DNA of 64,000 nucleotides. Source: Psychrobacillus vulpis. Lineage in GTDB: Bacteria > Bacillota > Bacilli > Bacillales_A > Planococcaceae. Location of the stretch: assembly GCF_006861825.1 (NCBI RefSeq), contig NZ_VDGI01000002.1, forward strand, positions 66,716 to 130,715, written 5' to 3'. Shown here in pieces: positions 50,241 through 58,983 of the stretch; position 1 is the first letter of the stretch; every line of letters starts with the position of its first letter. A model generated the notes under the pieces. The model was not told where the DNA came from and searched no databases. It worked only from the letters and a program-made list of their open reading frames with translations. The translations under genes and the position numbers were made by a program.

Positions 50241-50269
50241 ATACTTTCATAATTCGTGTGTTTAAAACA

Positions 50270-50321
50270 TATTTTTATATATAAAAATACAGTTGACTTT
50301 ATAAATATGCAGTAATATAAT
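50270..50321 (+). promoter_or_regulatory. argC promoter with upstream operator-like palindrome
   Basis: The promoter is TTGACT (50293–50298), a 17-bp spacer and TATAAT (50316–50321). Directly upstream is a perfect 20-bp palindrome TATTTTTATATATAAAAATA (50270–50289). Its right half with the next bases (TATATATAAAAATACAG) resembles the Bacillus Arg box (CATGAATAAAAATTCAAG), so ArgR/AhrC repression is likely. The match is partial. Confidence 0.65.
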
Positions 50322-50351
50322 TATTTCTATCTTAAAGTTGAGGTGATTCGC

Positions 50352-51386
50352 ATGAAAGTAGGTATTATTGGTGCATCAGGATATGGCGGTCTGGAACTAA
50401 TACGTCTACTACACAACCATACTGAAGTAGAGACGATAGATCTATTCACGTCCTCAGAAGAAGGAATTATCTTTTCGCATAAATATACACACTTACTAAA
50501 TATTCATGACGAGCCTCTTCTTAAAATAGAGAATGATAGGCTGGCAGATTTCGATGTTGTGTTTGCGAGTACTCCGTCAGGTGTAACAAGCGAGTTACTT
50601 CCTCCTTTAATAGGAAGAGGTCCAAAGCTCATCGATTTATCTGGAGATTTCCGTCTAAAAGATCCGTCGCAATACGAACAATGGTATAAGAAAAAGCCTG
50701 CCCCCATACACGCTATCGAGAAAAGTGTATACGGCTTAACGGAATGGAATGAAACAGCAATCCAGCATGCACCACTCATTGCTAACCCGGGATGCTATCC
50801 AACTGCGGTCCTGCTATCTTTACTTCCACTATTAAAGGAAAACCTAATCGACGCGACACAAATTGTCATCGATGCGAAAAGTGGAATTTCAGGAGCAGGC
50901 AACAAGCCGAGTCAAATGACGCATTTTAGTGAAACGAATGAAAATACCGCCATCTATAAATTACATCAGCACCAGCATATACCGGAAATTGAGCAAGCAA
51001 TCAACCGCTTTGCCGATCATTCATCGCCGATTACATTTACAACACATCTCGTTCCGATGACAAGGGGCATTTTAGCAACAAGCTATGCACCCTTAAACGA
51101 AGGAACGACCGAAAAACAGTTAATCGAGTCATTGCAAGAAACATATAAAAATCACCCATTCGTGCGAATAATCAAAGAAACAAATAAGTTCGGAACAAAC
51201 CAAGTATACGGTTCTAACTTCTGTGATATTCACGTAAAAGTCGACCCGCGTACGAATCGAGCAACAATCGTTTCAGTAATCGATAACTTAGTAAAAGGAG
51301 CAGCCGGGCAGGCGATTCAAAACATGAACGTTCAGTTCGGTTTCGATCAAATAACAGGACTCCAGCAAGTCCCGCTTTTCATTTAA
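50352..51386 (+). CDS. argC: N-acetyl-gamma-glutamyl-phosphate reductase
   Basis: ArgC reduces N-acetylglutamyl phosphate to the semialdehyde with NADPH, the third step of arginine synthesis. The 344 residues have the nucleotide loop GASGYGG and the catalytic Cys in NPGCYPT. I start at ATG 50352 after GAGGTGATTCGC, giving the family N-terminus MKVGIIGASGYGG. It is the first gene of argCJBD. Confidence 0.97.
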   Translation: MKVGIIGASGYGGLELIRLLHNHTEVETIDLFTSSEEGIIFSHKYTHLLNIHDEPLLKIENDRLADFDVVFASTPSGVTSELLPPLIGRGPKLIDLSGDFRLKDPSQYEQWYKKKPAPIHAIEKSVYGLTEWNETAIQHAPLIANPGCYPTAVLLSLLPLLKENLIDATQIVIDAKSGISGAGNKPSQMTHFSETNENTAIYKLHQHQHIPEIEQAINRFADHSSPITFTTHLVPMTRGILATSYAPLNEGTTEKQLIESLQETYKNHPFVRIIKETNKFGTNQVYGSNFCDIHVKVDPRTNRATIVSVIDNLVKGAAGQAIQNMNVQFGFDQITGLQQVPLFI

Positions 51387-51478
51387 ACATAAGTGTAATT
51401 CAAAATCTTGGCGGCGCACCAATGAGCTTGCGCTGCACCTAAAAAGCCAAGGTGAATTTGATATTAGGAGGAGTCCAT

Positions 51479-52702
51479 TTGACAACAATGACAACGATGA
51501 AGTCGATTTCATATAAAAACATCGCTTCGCCAAAAGGGTTTAAAGCGACAGGCATCCACTGTGGTATTAAGCACAAGAAAAAAGATCTAGCACTACTAGT
51601 TAGCGAAGTACCAGCAAGCGTAGCCGGTGTATTTACAACGAACGCCATACAAGGTGCTCCACTTATCGTGACAAAAGAAGTTGTGCAGAAGACAGGAAAA
51701 ATGCAAGCAATTATCATCAATTCGGGAATTGCAAATTCCTGTACGGGTAAACAAGGGATAATTGACGCTTATACGATGCAAGAAAAAACTGCTGAAAAAC
51801 TAGGGATTGAGCCAAATTTAGTCGGTGTCGCATCAACTGGGGTTATCGGGGAAATGATGAAAATGGATTCACTCATAGCGGGCATCCAAAAGTTAAACCC
51901 GATCGACGAGTTAGAAGGAGCAATCGGGTTCGCTCAAGCGATTATGACGACAGATACGGTAACGAAAAACACGTCGTACAAAACAATCATCGACGGCAAA
52001 GAAGTAATCATTGCAGGGACGGCAAAAGGATCCGGGATGATCGAGCCGAATATGGCGACGATGCTTGGTTTTATTTCAACAGATGCGAACATCGAATCAA
52101 ACCATCTGCAAGAAGCACTCAAATCCATTACAGACATAACCTTTAACTCCATCACAGTTGACGGAGACACGTCCACGAATGACATGGTCATTGTCATGGC
52201 AAATGGTTTAGCAGAGAACAACACGTTAACACCTGAGCACCTAGACTGGGCGAACTTTGTGCAAACATTGCATGCCGTTTCTCAAGACTTAGCAAAAATG
52301 ATAGCCAAAGACGGGGAAGGTTCAACAAAACTTATAGAAGTCGAAGTACAAGGGGCAGTTACAGATGCAGAAGCACGCATCGTTGCTAAAAAAGTTGTTG
52401 GCTCACCCTTAGTCAAGACAGCAATTTTTGGTGCAGATGCAAACTGGGGAAGAATCATTGCGGCAGTTGGATATAGTGGTGCGAAGCTCGATCCTTATGC
52501 AATTACAATATATATCGGTACAACAAAAGTTGTAGAAAATGGCGAGCCTGTCCCTTTTTCAGAGGAAGATTTGTTTATTTATTTAAAACAGCATGAAGTG
52601 AAAATCATCGTGGAGCTTCACCAAGGGGATGGCGAAGGAATAGCATGGGGGTGCGATTTAACGTATGACTACGTCCAAATCAACGCAACTTACCGCTCTT
52701 AA
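51479..52702 (+). CDS. argJ: Bifunctional ornithine acetyltransferase / N-acetylglutamate synthase
   Basis: ArgJ moves the acetyl group from N-acetylornithine to glutamate, recycling it and also able to make N-acetylglutamate. The proenzyme self-cleaves at the conserved MATMLG site, whose Thr becomes the nucleophile of the beta chain (about residue 190). I choose the TTG start at 51479, seven bases after AGGAGGAG, giving 407 residues as in Bacillus; the ATG at 51488 is an alternative. argB starts inside its last codons. Confidence 0.95.
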   Translation: MTTMTTMKSISYKNIASPKGFKATGIHCGIKHKKKDLALLVSEVPASVAGVFTTNAIQGAPLIVTKEVVQKTGKMQAIIINSGIANSCTGKQGIIDAYTMQEKTAEKLGIEPNLVGVASTGVIGEMMKMDSLIAGIQKLNPIDELEGAIGFAQAIMTTDTVTKNTSYKTIIDGKEVIIAGTAKGSGMIEPNMATMLGFISTDANIESNHLQEALKSITDITFNSITVDGDTSTNDMVIVMANGLAENNTLTPEHLDWANFVQTLHAVSQDLAKMIAKDGEGSTKLIEVEVQGAVTDAEARIVAKKVVGSPLVKTAIFGADANWGRIIAAVGYSGAKLDPYAITIYIGTTKVVENGEPVPFSEEDLFIYLKQHEVKIIVELHQGDGEGIAWGCDLTYDYVQINATYRS

Positions 52703-53444
52703 GCGAATCGTCATTAAACTAGGTGGCAGTATGCTTGAACGGTTGAATAAAGAGCATATAGCCAATTTCAAACAACTGCAACAACAAGGAACAGAACTTA
52801 TTATTGTTCATGGCGGTGGCCAAGCAATAAATAAGCAACTTGAAAAAAACGGTGTAACCTCCACAACCATTAACGGTTTCCGAGTGACGTCAAAAGAAGC
52901 TGCCGATATTGTCCAAACAACATTAATCGGCCAAGTAAACCCAACTCTTGTCCACCAACTGAATAAAAGCGGGATAACCGCTATAGGTCTCAGTGGATAC
53001 GACGCGAACTTATTAGATTGCGACGTACTAGATAAAGAAACATACGGATTTGTAGGAGAAATAAAAGAAGTAAACAGCTCTCTACTCGACACATTAATAG
53101 CAAGCGGAATTACGCCGGTCATTTCGTGTGTTGGGTGCGCAGAAGATGGAACACCACTCAATATAAACGGTGATACAGTGGCAAGTAAAGTTGCTCTTGC
53201 AATGAAAGCAGACAGCTTACTCCTTGTAACGGACACACCTGGCATAAAAATCAATGGAGAAATTCTGCAACTAGTATCTACTTCAGCTATTAACAGTTGG
53301 ATTGAAACAGCTGACATATACGGGGGGATGATTCCAAAAGTATCTGCTGCCCTAGATTGCTTAGCTGCTGGAATTCCATCTGTACAAATTGTCGGGGAGA
53401 AACTAGAAGGTACGACTATTCTAAAACAGGGGGTATTCGCATGA
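52665..53444 (+). CDS. argB: Acetylglutamate kinase
   Basis: ArgB phosphorylates N-acetylglutamate, the second and controlling step of the pathway. The 259 residues show the amino-acid kinase motifs KLGGSML, VHGGGQAIN and the later INGDTVASKVA. The start overlaps argJ by 38 bases; the N-terminus is about a dozen residues longer than the Bacillus enzyme, so a later start is possible but no better ribosome site is visible. It overlaps argD by four bases. Confidence 0.94.
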   Translation: MTTSKSTQLTALKRIVIKLGGSMLERLNKEHIANFKQLQQQGTELIIVHGGGQAINKQLEKNGVTSTTINGFRVTSKEAADIVQTTLIGQVNPTLVHQLNKSGITAIGLSGYDANLLDCDVLDKETYGFVGEIKEVNSSLLDTLIASGITPVISCVGCAEDGTPLNINGDTVASKVALAMKADSLLLVTDTPGIKINGEILQLVSTSAINSWIETADIYGGMIPKVSAALDCLAAGIPSVQIVGEKLEGTTILKQGVFA

Positions 53445-54565
53445 GTGCATTATTCCAAAACTACGCGCGTCGTCCAGTTCATCTCATACAAGGAAAAGGC
53501 ACAATCGTTACGGATGATACTGGAAAAGACTATCTTGACTTTACTAGTGGAATTGCCGTTCTAAGTCTTGGGCACGCTCACCCTGCAATTGTTCAAGCAA
53601 TTCAACAACAAAGCGAAAAGCTGTGGCACACATCCAATTTATTCGAAAGTCCAGAGCAAGAGCAGCTCGCAGCTTCACTCGTAAAGGGTACACATCTCGC
53701 ACGCGGCTTTTTCTGTAATAGCGGAGCAGAAGCAAATGAAGCTGCTATCAAACTAGCTCGAAAGCATACTGGAAAACATGTCATCATCACATTCGAAAAA
53801 TCATTTCATGGTCGCACATTCGGAGCAATGTCCGCAACGGGGCAAGAAAAAGTACGTCAAGGATTCGGTCCATTACTAGACACATTTAGAACCATTCCAT
53901 TCAATGACGTAGATCAACTCGAAGCATTAATTGACGACGGAGTAGCTGCAATCATGCTTGAAGTCATTCAAGGTGAGGGTGGGGTTAACAAAGTGTCTCC
54001 CGAATTCGCCCAAGCAATTGCAGCCATTTGCGATTCAAAAGACATTTTACTTATCATTGACGAAGTGCAAACAGGAATCGGTCGTACTGGAACACGCTAT
54101 GCCTACGAGCAAACCGCCCTAAAACCTGACATTTTGACGTTAGCGAAAGGTCTTGGAGGTGGGTTCCCGATTGGAGCTATGCTTGGTACGAGTGCGTTAC
54201 ATGATTCGTTCGGACCCGGTACCCACGGATCAACATTCGGTGGTAACCCTCTAGCAGTGGCCGTTGCACAAACAGTTATCAATAATGTATTTACTTCTGA
54301 ATTTTTAATTGCTGTGAATGAAAAATCTACCTACTTTATGGGTAAATTAAAAACAGCACTACCAGCTTATGAAATTGTTGGCTCTGGCTTACTACTCGGT
54401 ATCGTTTGTCCAGATGAAGTTGCGCCATACATAGCGCAAGCAGAACAAGCGGGTCTTTTACTAGTAGCAGCTGGACCAAACGTTATCAGACTCCTGCCAC
54501 CATTAACGGTTACAACCGAAGAAATCGACCAAGCAGTTAATGTACTTTCTTCTATATTAATATAA
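53441..54565 (+). CDS. argD: Acetylornithine aminotransferase
   Basis: ArgD makes N-acetylornithine from the semialdehyde and glutamate, using PLP. The 374-residue fold-type I enzyme has the PLP-phosphate contact NSGAEANEAA, the acidic DEVQTGIGRTG motif and the Schiff-base Lys in LAKGLGGGFPIGAM. It starts at ATG 53441 after GGGGGTATTCGC, overlapping the argB stop. The operon ends here; carAB and argF, which often follow in Bacillus, are not in the window. Confidence 0.96.
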   Translation: MSALFQNYARRPVHLIQGKGTIVTDDTGKDYLDFTSGIAVLSLGHAHPAIVQAIQQQSEKLWHTSNLFESPEQEQLAASLVKGTHLARGFFCNSGAEANEAAIKLARKHTGKHVIITFEKSFHGRTFGAMSATGQEKVRQGFGPLLDTFRTIPFNDVDQLEALIDDGVAAIMLEVIQGEGGVNKVSPEFAQAIAAICDSKDILLIIDEVQTGIGRTGTRYAYEQTALKPDILTLAKGLGGGFPIGAMLGTSALHDSFGPGTHGSTFGGNPLAVAVAQTVINNVFTSEFLIAVNEKSTYFMGKLKTALPAYEIVGSGLLLGIVCPDEVAPYIAQAEQAGLLLVAAGPNVIRLLPPLTVTTEEIDQAVNVLSSILI

Positions 54566-54615
54566 CTTCATCCAACTTGAATTAAAGCGCTCAGCGAATC
54601 GCTATTCATTCCTTT

Positions 54616-54648
54616 AAAAGCTGTCTTATGTGATAAGGCAGCTTTTTT
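54616..54648 (+). terminator. arg operon terminator
   Basis: AAAAGCTGTCTTAT (54616–54629) pairs with ATAAGGCAGCTTTTTT (54633–54648), a strong intrinsic terminator. Confidence 0.93.
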
Positions 54649-54669
54649 ATATGGAAATAAAATCCGTTC

Positions 54670-54816
54670 CGAGAGAATCTTGGGGCTATCCGAGAGAACC
54701 AGATCCTTATGCGAGAGAATCTTGGGGCTATCCGAGAGAACCAGATCCTTATGCGAGAGAATCTTGGGGCTATCCGAGAGAATCCACATTCTATCCGAGA
54801 GAATTTATCCTTGTAT
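54670..54816 (+). repeat. 21-bp phased array upstream of NERD paralog 2
   Basis: The core CGAGAGAA begins at 54670, 54691, 54712, 54733, 54754, 54775 and 54796: seven units, each exactly 21 bp apart. The 12- to 13-base remainders alternate between TCTTGGGGCTATC and CCAGATCCTTATG in the first five units, so a 42-bp pair was duplicated, and then become unique. The frames read open on both strands because 21 is a multiple of three. No ribosome site is present, so I treat it as non-coding. Confidence 0.93.
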
Positions 54817-54864
54817 AGATTTTCCAAATAGAATGTGCTAATCTATCGGGGAGGTGATAGAACA

Positions 54865-55815
54865 TTGATTGTAAAAGCATTTTCGCAATCGTTATATTCA
54901 GAAGCACTAACGGCATTATCCAAACGACTCCCTCGTTTACATCCAAAATATGCATCCATTAAAGAAGAACAATACAGAATAGCAGCAGGTGATGCAGGCG
55001 AAGAAGCCGTTATGAAAAAACTTGAATCATTAACATTGCCATGCAAGCACTATGTATTCCACAACATTTCTCTCTACGGTGATTCGCTATTCCAAATGGA
55101 CTTGCTCATCATCACACCCTACTTTGCAATGATCCTCGAAGTAAAAAACATCAAAGGCACTATTGAACTCTTGACTAATCCATCCCAGTTAAAAAGAACA
55201 CTCGAAACCGGCGAAGTCCACACGTTCGACAGCCCCGAACCGCAATTAGAGGAATCCATGTACCAACTAACTCGAATATTTAAGGAACATAACATCGATC
55301 TCCCTATTCGTGGTGCGATCGTATTTGCTTTTGCGAAAAACTATATTAAAACAATAACTAATCAAACGACCATTTTACTGCGTAATGAAGTGCCATCTTA
55401 TGTTAGAAAAATAAATAGGGAAAATCCTATTCTTTCCGATGCAGACTTAGAGAAACTGAAAGAATATCTTCTAAAGAAGGATGTTCCATTTAAGCCTTTT
55501 CCATTAAGTAGCTATTTCAGCATCCCAGCATCTGAAATAAAGTCAGGAGTAGAATGCTCAAATTGTAGCTTTATCGGTATGTTAAAGCTCCCAAGAACAT
55601 GGTACTGTCCAAAGTGTAGAAAATTTGAACATAAAGCACATGAGCAAACGATAAGAGAATACTTCCTTCTATATAAAGGCTTCATAACTAATAAAGACTG
55701 CCGACAATTTTTCCAATTAAACAATCTACATGAAGCTACTAGAATTCTAAATGGATCCAATCTAATGAAAACCGGGAATGGAAAAAATACAAAGTACTTT
55801 AAAATGGATTTTTAA
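54865..55815 (+). CDS. NERD-domain nuclease-like protein with zinc ribbon (paralog 2)
   Basis: Paralog of the product at 11610–12557, matching along its entire 316-residue length. The NERD domain has GDAGEEAV, FHNISLYGDSLFQMDLLII and LEVKNIKG, again keeping the Asp and E-x-K of a PD-(D/E)xK core. The ribbon is CSNCSFIG…CPKC and the end is LMKTGNGKNTKYFK. I start at TTG 54865 after GGGAGGTGATAGAACA, which gives the same N-terminal pattern (MIVKAFSQSLYSEAL). The gene lies after the arg terminator, with arrays of 21-bp units on both sides. Its DNA target and activity are unknown. Confidence 0.87.
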   Translation: MIVKAFSQSLYSEALTALSKRLPRLHPKYASIKEEQYRIAAGDAGEEAVMKKLESLTLPCKHYVFHNISLYGDSLFQMDLLIITPYFAMILEVKNIKGTIELLTNPSQLKRTLETGEVHTFDSPEPQLEESMYQLTRIFKEHNIDLPIRGAIVFAFAKNYIKTITNQTTILLRNEVPSYVRKINRENPILSDADLEKLKEYLLKKDVPFKPFPLSSYFSIPASEIKSGVECSNCSFIGMLKLPRTWYCPKCRKFEHKAHEQTIREYFLLYKGFITNKDCRQFFQLNNLHEATRILNGSNLMKTGNGKNTKYFKMDF

Positions 55816-55822
55816 TCCTTTA

Positions 55823-55920
55823 TGAGAGAAAAAGAATGCCAACCGAGAGAATATGCCCCTCATGCGAGAGAATAAACAGTTTATCCGAGAGAATCCACCA
55901 CTTATCCGAGAGTAAATGAC
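55823..55920 (+). repeat. 21-bp phased array downstream of NERD paralog 2
   Basis: Cores begin at 55823 (TGAGAGAA), 55844, 55865, 55886 and 55907 (CGAGAGTA): five units, again exactly 21 bp apart, eight bases after the gene. Together with the upstream array, twelve units bracket the gene in the same orientation. Confidence 0.92.
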
Positions 55921-56001
55921 CCTGACTCCAAATTATCATTGCCACTTGTGTAAACTATTGGTACACTCATCCTACATAAGACAATTGGAGGAGTAAAATA
56001 C

Positions 56002-56469
56002 ATGCAAACTTGGCACAAAGAAATACAAATCCCAGCACCGATAGAAACTGTTTGGAATCTATTTCAACTAGATCAAATCCAGCGTATCATGCCAAACGTC
56101 GTGGAGCACAAACCATTAGAAATTAAAGAAGGTGTAGTCGGCTCAACTTATCAGCAAACATACAAAGAAGGAAAAAGAACGGAAACTTACATCGTGACGG
56201 ACATAGAGCACGAGAATACGCCCAATAAGAAACATAACAAGATTGAGTTTTCCTTAGCAAAAGTGTTTAAAATACAAGCGGCATTCACCTTAATAAAAGT
56301 AGACGATCAAACAACAACATTTATCTATACTGGCCAAAATGAAGGCATCAATTTAATGGGCCGTATTTTGACTAAGCTAGCTACAAAAAAACAAAACGAA
56401 AAAGTAGTGAATGGATTCGTGGAACTAGTTCGCACGGAAGCATTAAAAGACTTAAATAAGGAGTCATAA
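56002..56469 (+). CDS. SRPBCC (START-like) family protein
   Basis: A 155-residue cytoplasmic helix-grip protein. The start (WHKEIQIPAPIETVWNLFQLDQIQRIMPNVVEHKPL) is typical of the polyketide-cyclase/CoxG branch of the SRPBCC superfamily, which bind hydrophobic small molecules. The ligand is unknown. ATTGGAGGAGTAAAATAC precedes the ATG. It is followed after two bases by a DUF1761 gene, so the two may function together. Confidence 0.8.
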   Translation: MQTWHKEIQIPAPIETVWNLFQLDQIQRIMPNVVEHKPLEIKEGVVGSTYQQTYKEGKRTETYIVTDIEHENTPNKKHNKIEFSLAKVFKIQAAFTLIKVDDQTTTFIYTGQNEGINLMGRILTKLATKKQNEKVVNGFVELVRTEALKDLNKES

Positions 56470-56471
56470 TC

Positions 56472-56852
56472 ATGTCAATCGATTGGAGTAATATGAACTT
56501 TATAGCCATTCTTGCTGGAGGGCTATTATATATGATTTATGGTGGAATTTATTATTCTGTTCTACTATCTGGAAAAAAAGACAATCAAAGCAATGGGCCG
56601 TTCAAATACATTTATTCTGTTATTATTGCATTCATTAATTCATTTTTAGTAGCGATTCTCCTTCAAGCAACGTCTTCGGATAGCGTGCTGCAAGGAGCGG
56701 CAATCGGATTCATTATTGGGATCATTATTACGATGGTTTATGTGAAAAACGCATTATTTGGACTCATTTCTAAAAAATCATTAGTCATCGCAATTGGAGA
56801 TCATTTAATCATATTTACATTACTTGGTATTTTGCATAGTTTATTAGCTTAA
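56472..56852 (+). CDS. DUF1761 membrane protein
   Basis: A 126-residue protein with four transmembrane helices (about 8–30, 46–66, 74–92 and 100–122), fitting DUF1761. AAGGAGTCATAATC lies over the upstream stop codon. Its function is unknown. Confidence 0.75.
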   Translation: MSIDWSNMNFIAILAGGLLYMIYGGIYYSVLLSGKKDNQSNGPFKYIYSVIIAFINSFLVAILLQATSSDSVLQGAAIGFIIGIIITMVYVKNALFGLISKKSLVIAIGDHLIIFTLLGILHSLLA

Positions 56853-56856
56853 TAAA

Positions 56857-56978
56857 AGAAAATCGTTGAAACGGCTCCCTTTCCGCGGGCGAGCCTTAGC
56901 CTCCTCGCTGCGCTGCGGGGTCTTCGGCTAACGCTATTCCCGCAGGAGTGTCACCTTTTTCAACGATTTTCTAGAAAT
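56857..56978 (-). repeat. GC-rich 122-bp intergenic repeat, minus orientation
   Basis: A copy of the core repeat in reverse: AGAAAATCGTTGAAACGG at one end and CAACGATTTTCTAGAAAT at the other, with CCGCGGGCG and CGCAGGAGTG inside. It begins five bases after the DUF1761 stop, so it could also serve as that gene's 3' structure. Confidence 0.85.
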
Positions 56979-56979
56979 T

Positions 56980-57024
56980 AAAAAGTAGAGTGTGGGAATT
57001 GTTAAAGTTCCCCCTCTACTTTTT
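56980..57024. terminator. Bidirectional hairpin
   Basis: AAAAAGTAGAG (56980–56990) pairs with CTCTACTTTTT (57014–57024), with GGGAA/TTCCC inside. It would terminate both the DUF1761 transcript and the convergent cupin-regulator transcript. Confidence 0.75.
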
Positions 57025-57090
57025 GGCCTATTAGACAAACTCTAAAAAACTAGTTAGCTACAATCTTATTATTTTTACATAGGATAGATT

Positions 57091-57216
57091 TGGTTTTCCG
57101 AAGCTTACCGCTCGCTTTCCGCGGGCGAGAGCCGAGCCACTTCGTCGCTATGCTCCTGAAGGGTCTCGTCTGTCTCGCTTATCCCGCAGGAGTCTAGCGC
57201 ACGCTTCTCCAAACCA
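57091..57216 (-). repeat. Divergent GC-rich repeat, subtype 2
   Basis: Similar inner arms (CTTTCCGCGGGCGAG and CCCGCAGGAGTCT) but different outer arms (TGGTTTTCCGAAGC with GCTTCTCCAAACCA). A second member lies at 60822. This is a separate subfamily of the same repeat design. Confidence 0.65.
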
Positions 57217-57295
57217 TTAAAGTGATACCTTTCTACTTCAATCTCGGGTGTGAGAAACCTTATGATGGGCTACCCTTTTCCCACTAGTGTTTCTT

Positions 57296-57850
57296 CTAAA
57301 AACTATGTGTCATCGCCCAAATAGACACGGCGTTTTCTTCACCGAGATTCATGAAACGGTGAGGGAGAGAGCTGTCAAAGTAAACGCTATCGCCTTCATT
57401 GATAATATGAATCTCACCTTCTACCTCAATTCGCAAACTCCCCTTTAGCATAATACCGCATTCTTCGCCAACGTGATACATTAGCGGGGCATTTAAATCC
57501 TCACCAGGCTCTACGACCATTTTGAAAAAGCTCATTTGTTTTCCAGAACTTGGTGACAACAACTCATAGCTAACATTTGGGCGAACCCGTTTAACTACCT
57601 TTGTTTCCTTTGCCCGTGAAATTTTGACGATATTAGATTCTTCCATTTCAAAAAATGAAAAAACAGGAACTTGTAAACTATGGCTCAATTTCCAAAGCGT
57701 CTCTAGCGATGGAGAGACCTGTCCTCGTTCAATTTGAGAAATCATACTCTGACTTATTCCTGCAAGTTTCGCAAGCTCCTCAGAAGTTAACCCTTGTGAT
57801 TTCCTTAAATACCTTATTCGTTTTCCTACTTCCGTTTTTGGAAACTCCAT
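57296..57850 (-). CDS. XRE–cupin transcription regulator
   Basis: The 184-residue protein has an N-terminal helix-turn-helix (about 9–63: GLTSEELAKLAGISQSMISQIERGQVSPSLETLWKLS) and a C-terminal cupin domain (about 105–180) that would bind a small effector. Regulators of this design often control amino-acid or polyamine uptake and use. It is divergent from the amino-acid ABC transporter operon at 58126 and is its likely regulator. Its start is ATG 57850. Confidence 0.88.
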   Translation of the reverse strand: MEFPKTEVGKRIRYLRKSQGLTSEELAKLAGISQSMISQIERGQVSPSLETLWKLSHSLQVPVFSFFEMEESNIVKISRAKETKVVKRVRPNVSYELLSPSSGKQMSFFKMVVEPGEDLNAPLMYHVGEECGIMLKGSLRIEVEGEIHIINEGDSVYFDSSLPHRFMNLGEENAVSIWAMTHSF

Positions 57851-57872
57851 TAAGCAACACTCTCCCGTTGTA

Positions 57873-57886
57873 TGAATAATTATTCA
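57873..57886. promoter_or_regulatory. ARG-box-like palindrome
   Basis: TGAATAATTATTCA is a perfect 14-bp palindrome that matches the ARG-box core TGAAT-WWWW-ATTCA used by ArgR/AhrC. A second partial match (TGAATATTTTATTAA) starts at 57909. It lies 22 bases before the cupin-regulator start and 240 bases before the transporter, so it might instead be the operator of the cupin regulator. Confidence 0.6.
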
Positions 57887-58125
57887 TTTGACAGAATAAT
57901 TAAACGTCTGAATATTTTATTAATACTAAAACAAAGACTCTCATAAACTCTAATTAATAGACCCTTATCCTATATTTTGCACTTTTTTTCCAATAGAATC
58001 AATAATAAAAATATTATAACGAGTTATTTTTTATGTAGACAGGTGAATAATAATAACTTATACTACTAATAATTCAGTAGATAAATAAGGGGAACTGAAG
58101 AAATTATAAATGGGGGTAATGATAA

Positions 58126-58953
58126 ATGAAAAAATGGCTAGTAGCTATACTAATGATATCTGTGTTAGTTATCGCAGGCTGTAGTAATGATTCGGGTGGT
58201 GGAGTTTCCACGGAAAATTCGACAATCCAAAAAGTATTGAAAGACAAAAAATTAGTCATTGGGATGTCTCCAGGATATTTCCCATTTGATATGAAAGATC
58301 CAAACGGCGACTTCGTGGGGTATGACGTAGATTTCGCAAACGCGCTTGGTGCAGCTCTTGGAAAAGATATTAAAGTGGAGTACAAGCAATTCACTTTTGA
58401 CGGATTAATTCCTGCACTTCAAACGGGAGAAGTTGACATGGTTTTCGCTGGTATGACAATTCGTGGTGACCGGGCATTAGCAGTAAGCTTTGCAAATCCA
58501 TATTTCCAAACAGGTCAAGCTGTTATGCTTCCATCATCAGATACAAAAACGAAAACTTGGCAAGAACTTGATGTAAAAGGGAACAAAATCGCTGTAGGTA
58601 TTGGAACAACTGGTGCATTACTTGCGAAAGATGTATTTAAAAACGCAGAAGTATTAGACTTTGAAGAATTCCCATCTGCAGCAGCAGCAATGGCACAAGG
58701 AAAAGCGGATGCAGTTGTTTATGATGAACCAGCAATCGCAGTTTGGAATTTGAAAAATGCGGGCGAAGTAAGAGCATTAGAAGGTTTAATTTCTTCTGAA
58801 AACCTTGGTATTGCTATTAAGAAAAATGATTTCGAAACACTACAATGGGTTAACTCATTCTTAGCAAGCTATATTGGAAGCCCATCAGAACTAGCTTCTC
58901 GCCACAAATGGTTTGAAACTTCTGATTGGTTAACAGAAGTAGTAGAGGAATAA
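58126..58953 (+). CDS. Amino-acid ABC transporter substrate-binding lipoprotein
   Basis: A polar amino-acid binding protein of the SBP_bac_3 type, 275 residues. The signal peptide ends in the lipobox IAGC (Cys19), so it is lipid-anchored. The ligand-site signature MTIRGDRALAVSFANPYF is visible (about 106–123). The ARG-box-like site upstream hints at arginine or another basic amino acid, but the ligand cannot be read directly. It is the first gene of a three-gene importer operon. Confidence 0.92.
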   Translation: MKKWLVAILMISVLVIAGCSNDSGGGVSTENSTIQKVLKDKKLVIGMSPGYFPFDMKDPNGDFVGYDVDFANALGAALGKDIKVEYKQFTFDGLIPALQTGEVDMVFAGMTIRGDRALAVSFANPYFQTGQAVMLPSSDTKTKTWQELDVKGNKIAVGIGTTGALLAKDVFKNAEVLDFEEFPSAAAAMAQGKADAVVYDEPAIAVWNLKNAGEVRALEGLISSENLGIAIKKNDFETLQWVNSFLASYIGSPSELASRHKWFETSDWLTEVVEE

Positions 58954-58983
58954 TAACTCTAGCAACTTAGAGGAGGAGCAACG

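Noticed and set aside
54630-54818. Open frame with PRESWGYPREPDPYA repeats
   Set aside because: The 21-bp period keeps all frames open on both strands; no ribosome site, and the same core repeats in the non-coding array downstream of the gene.
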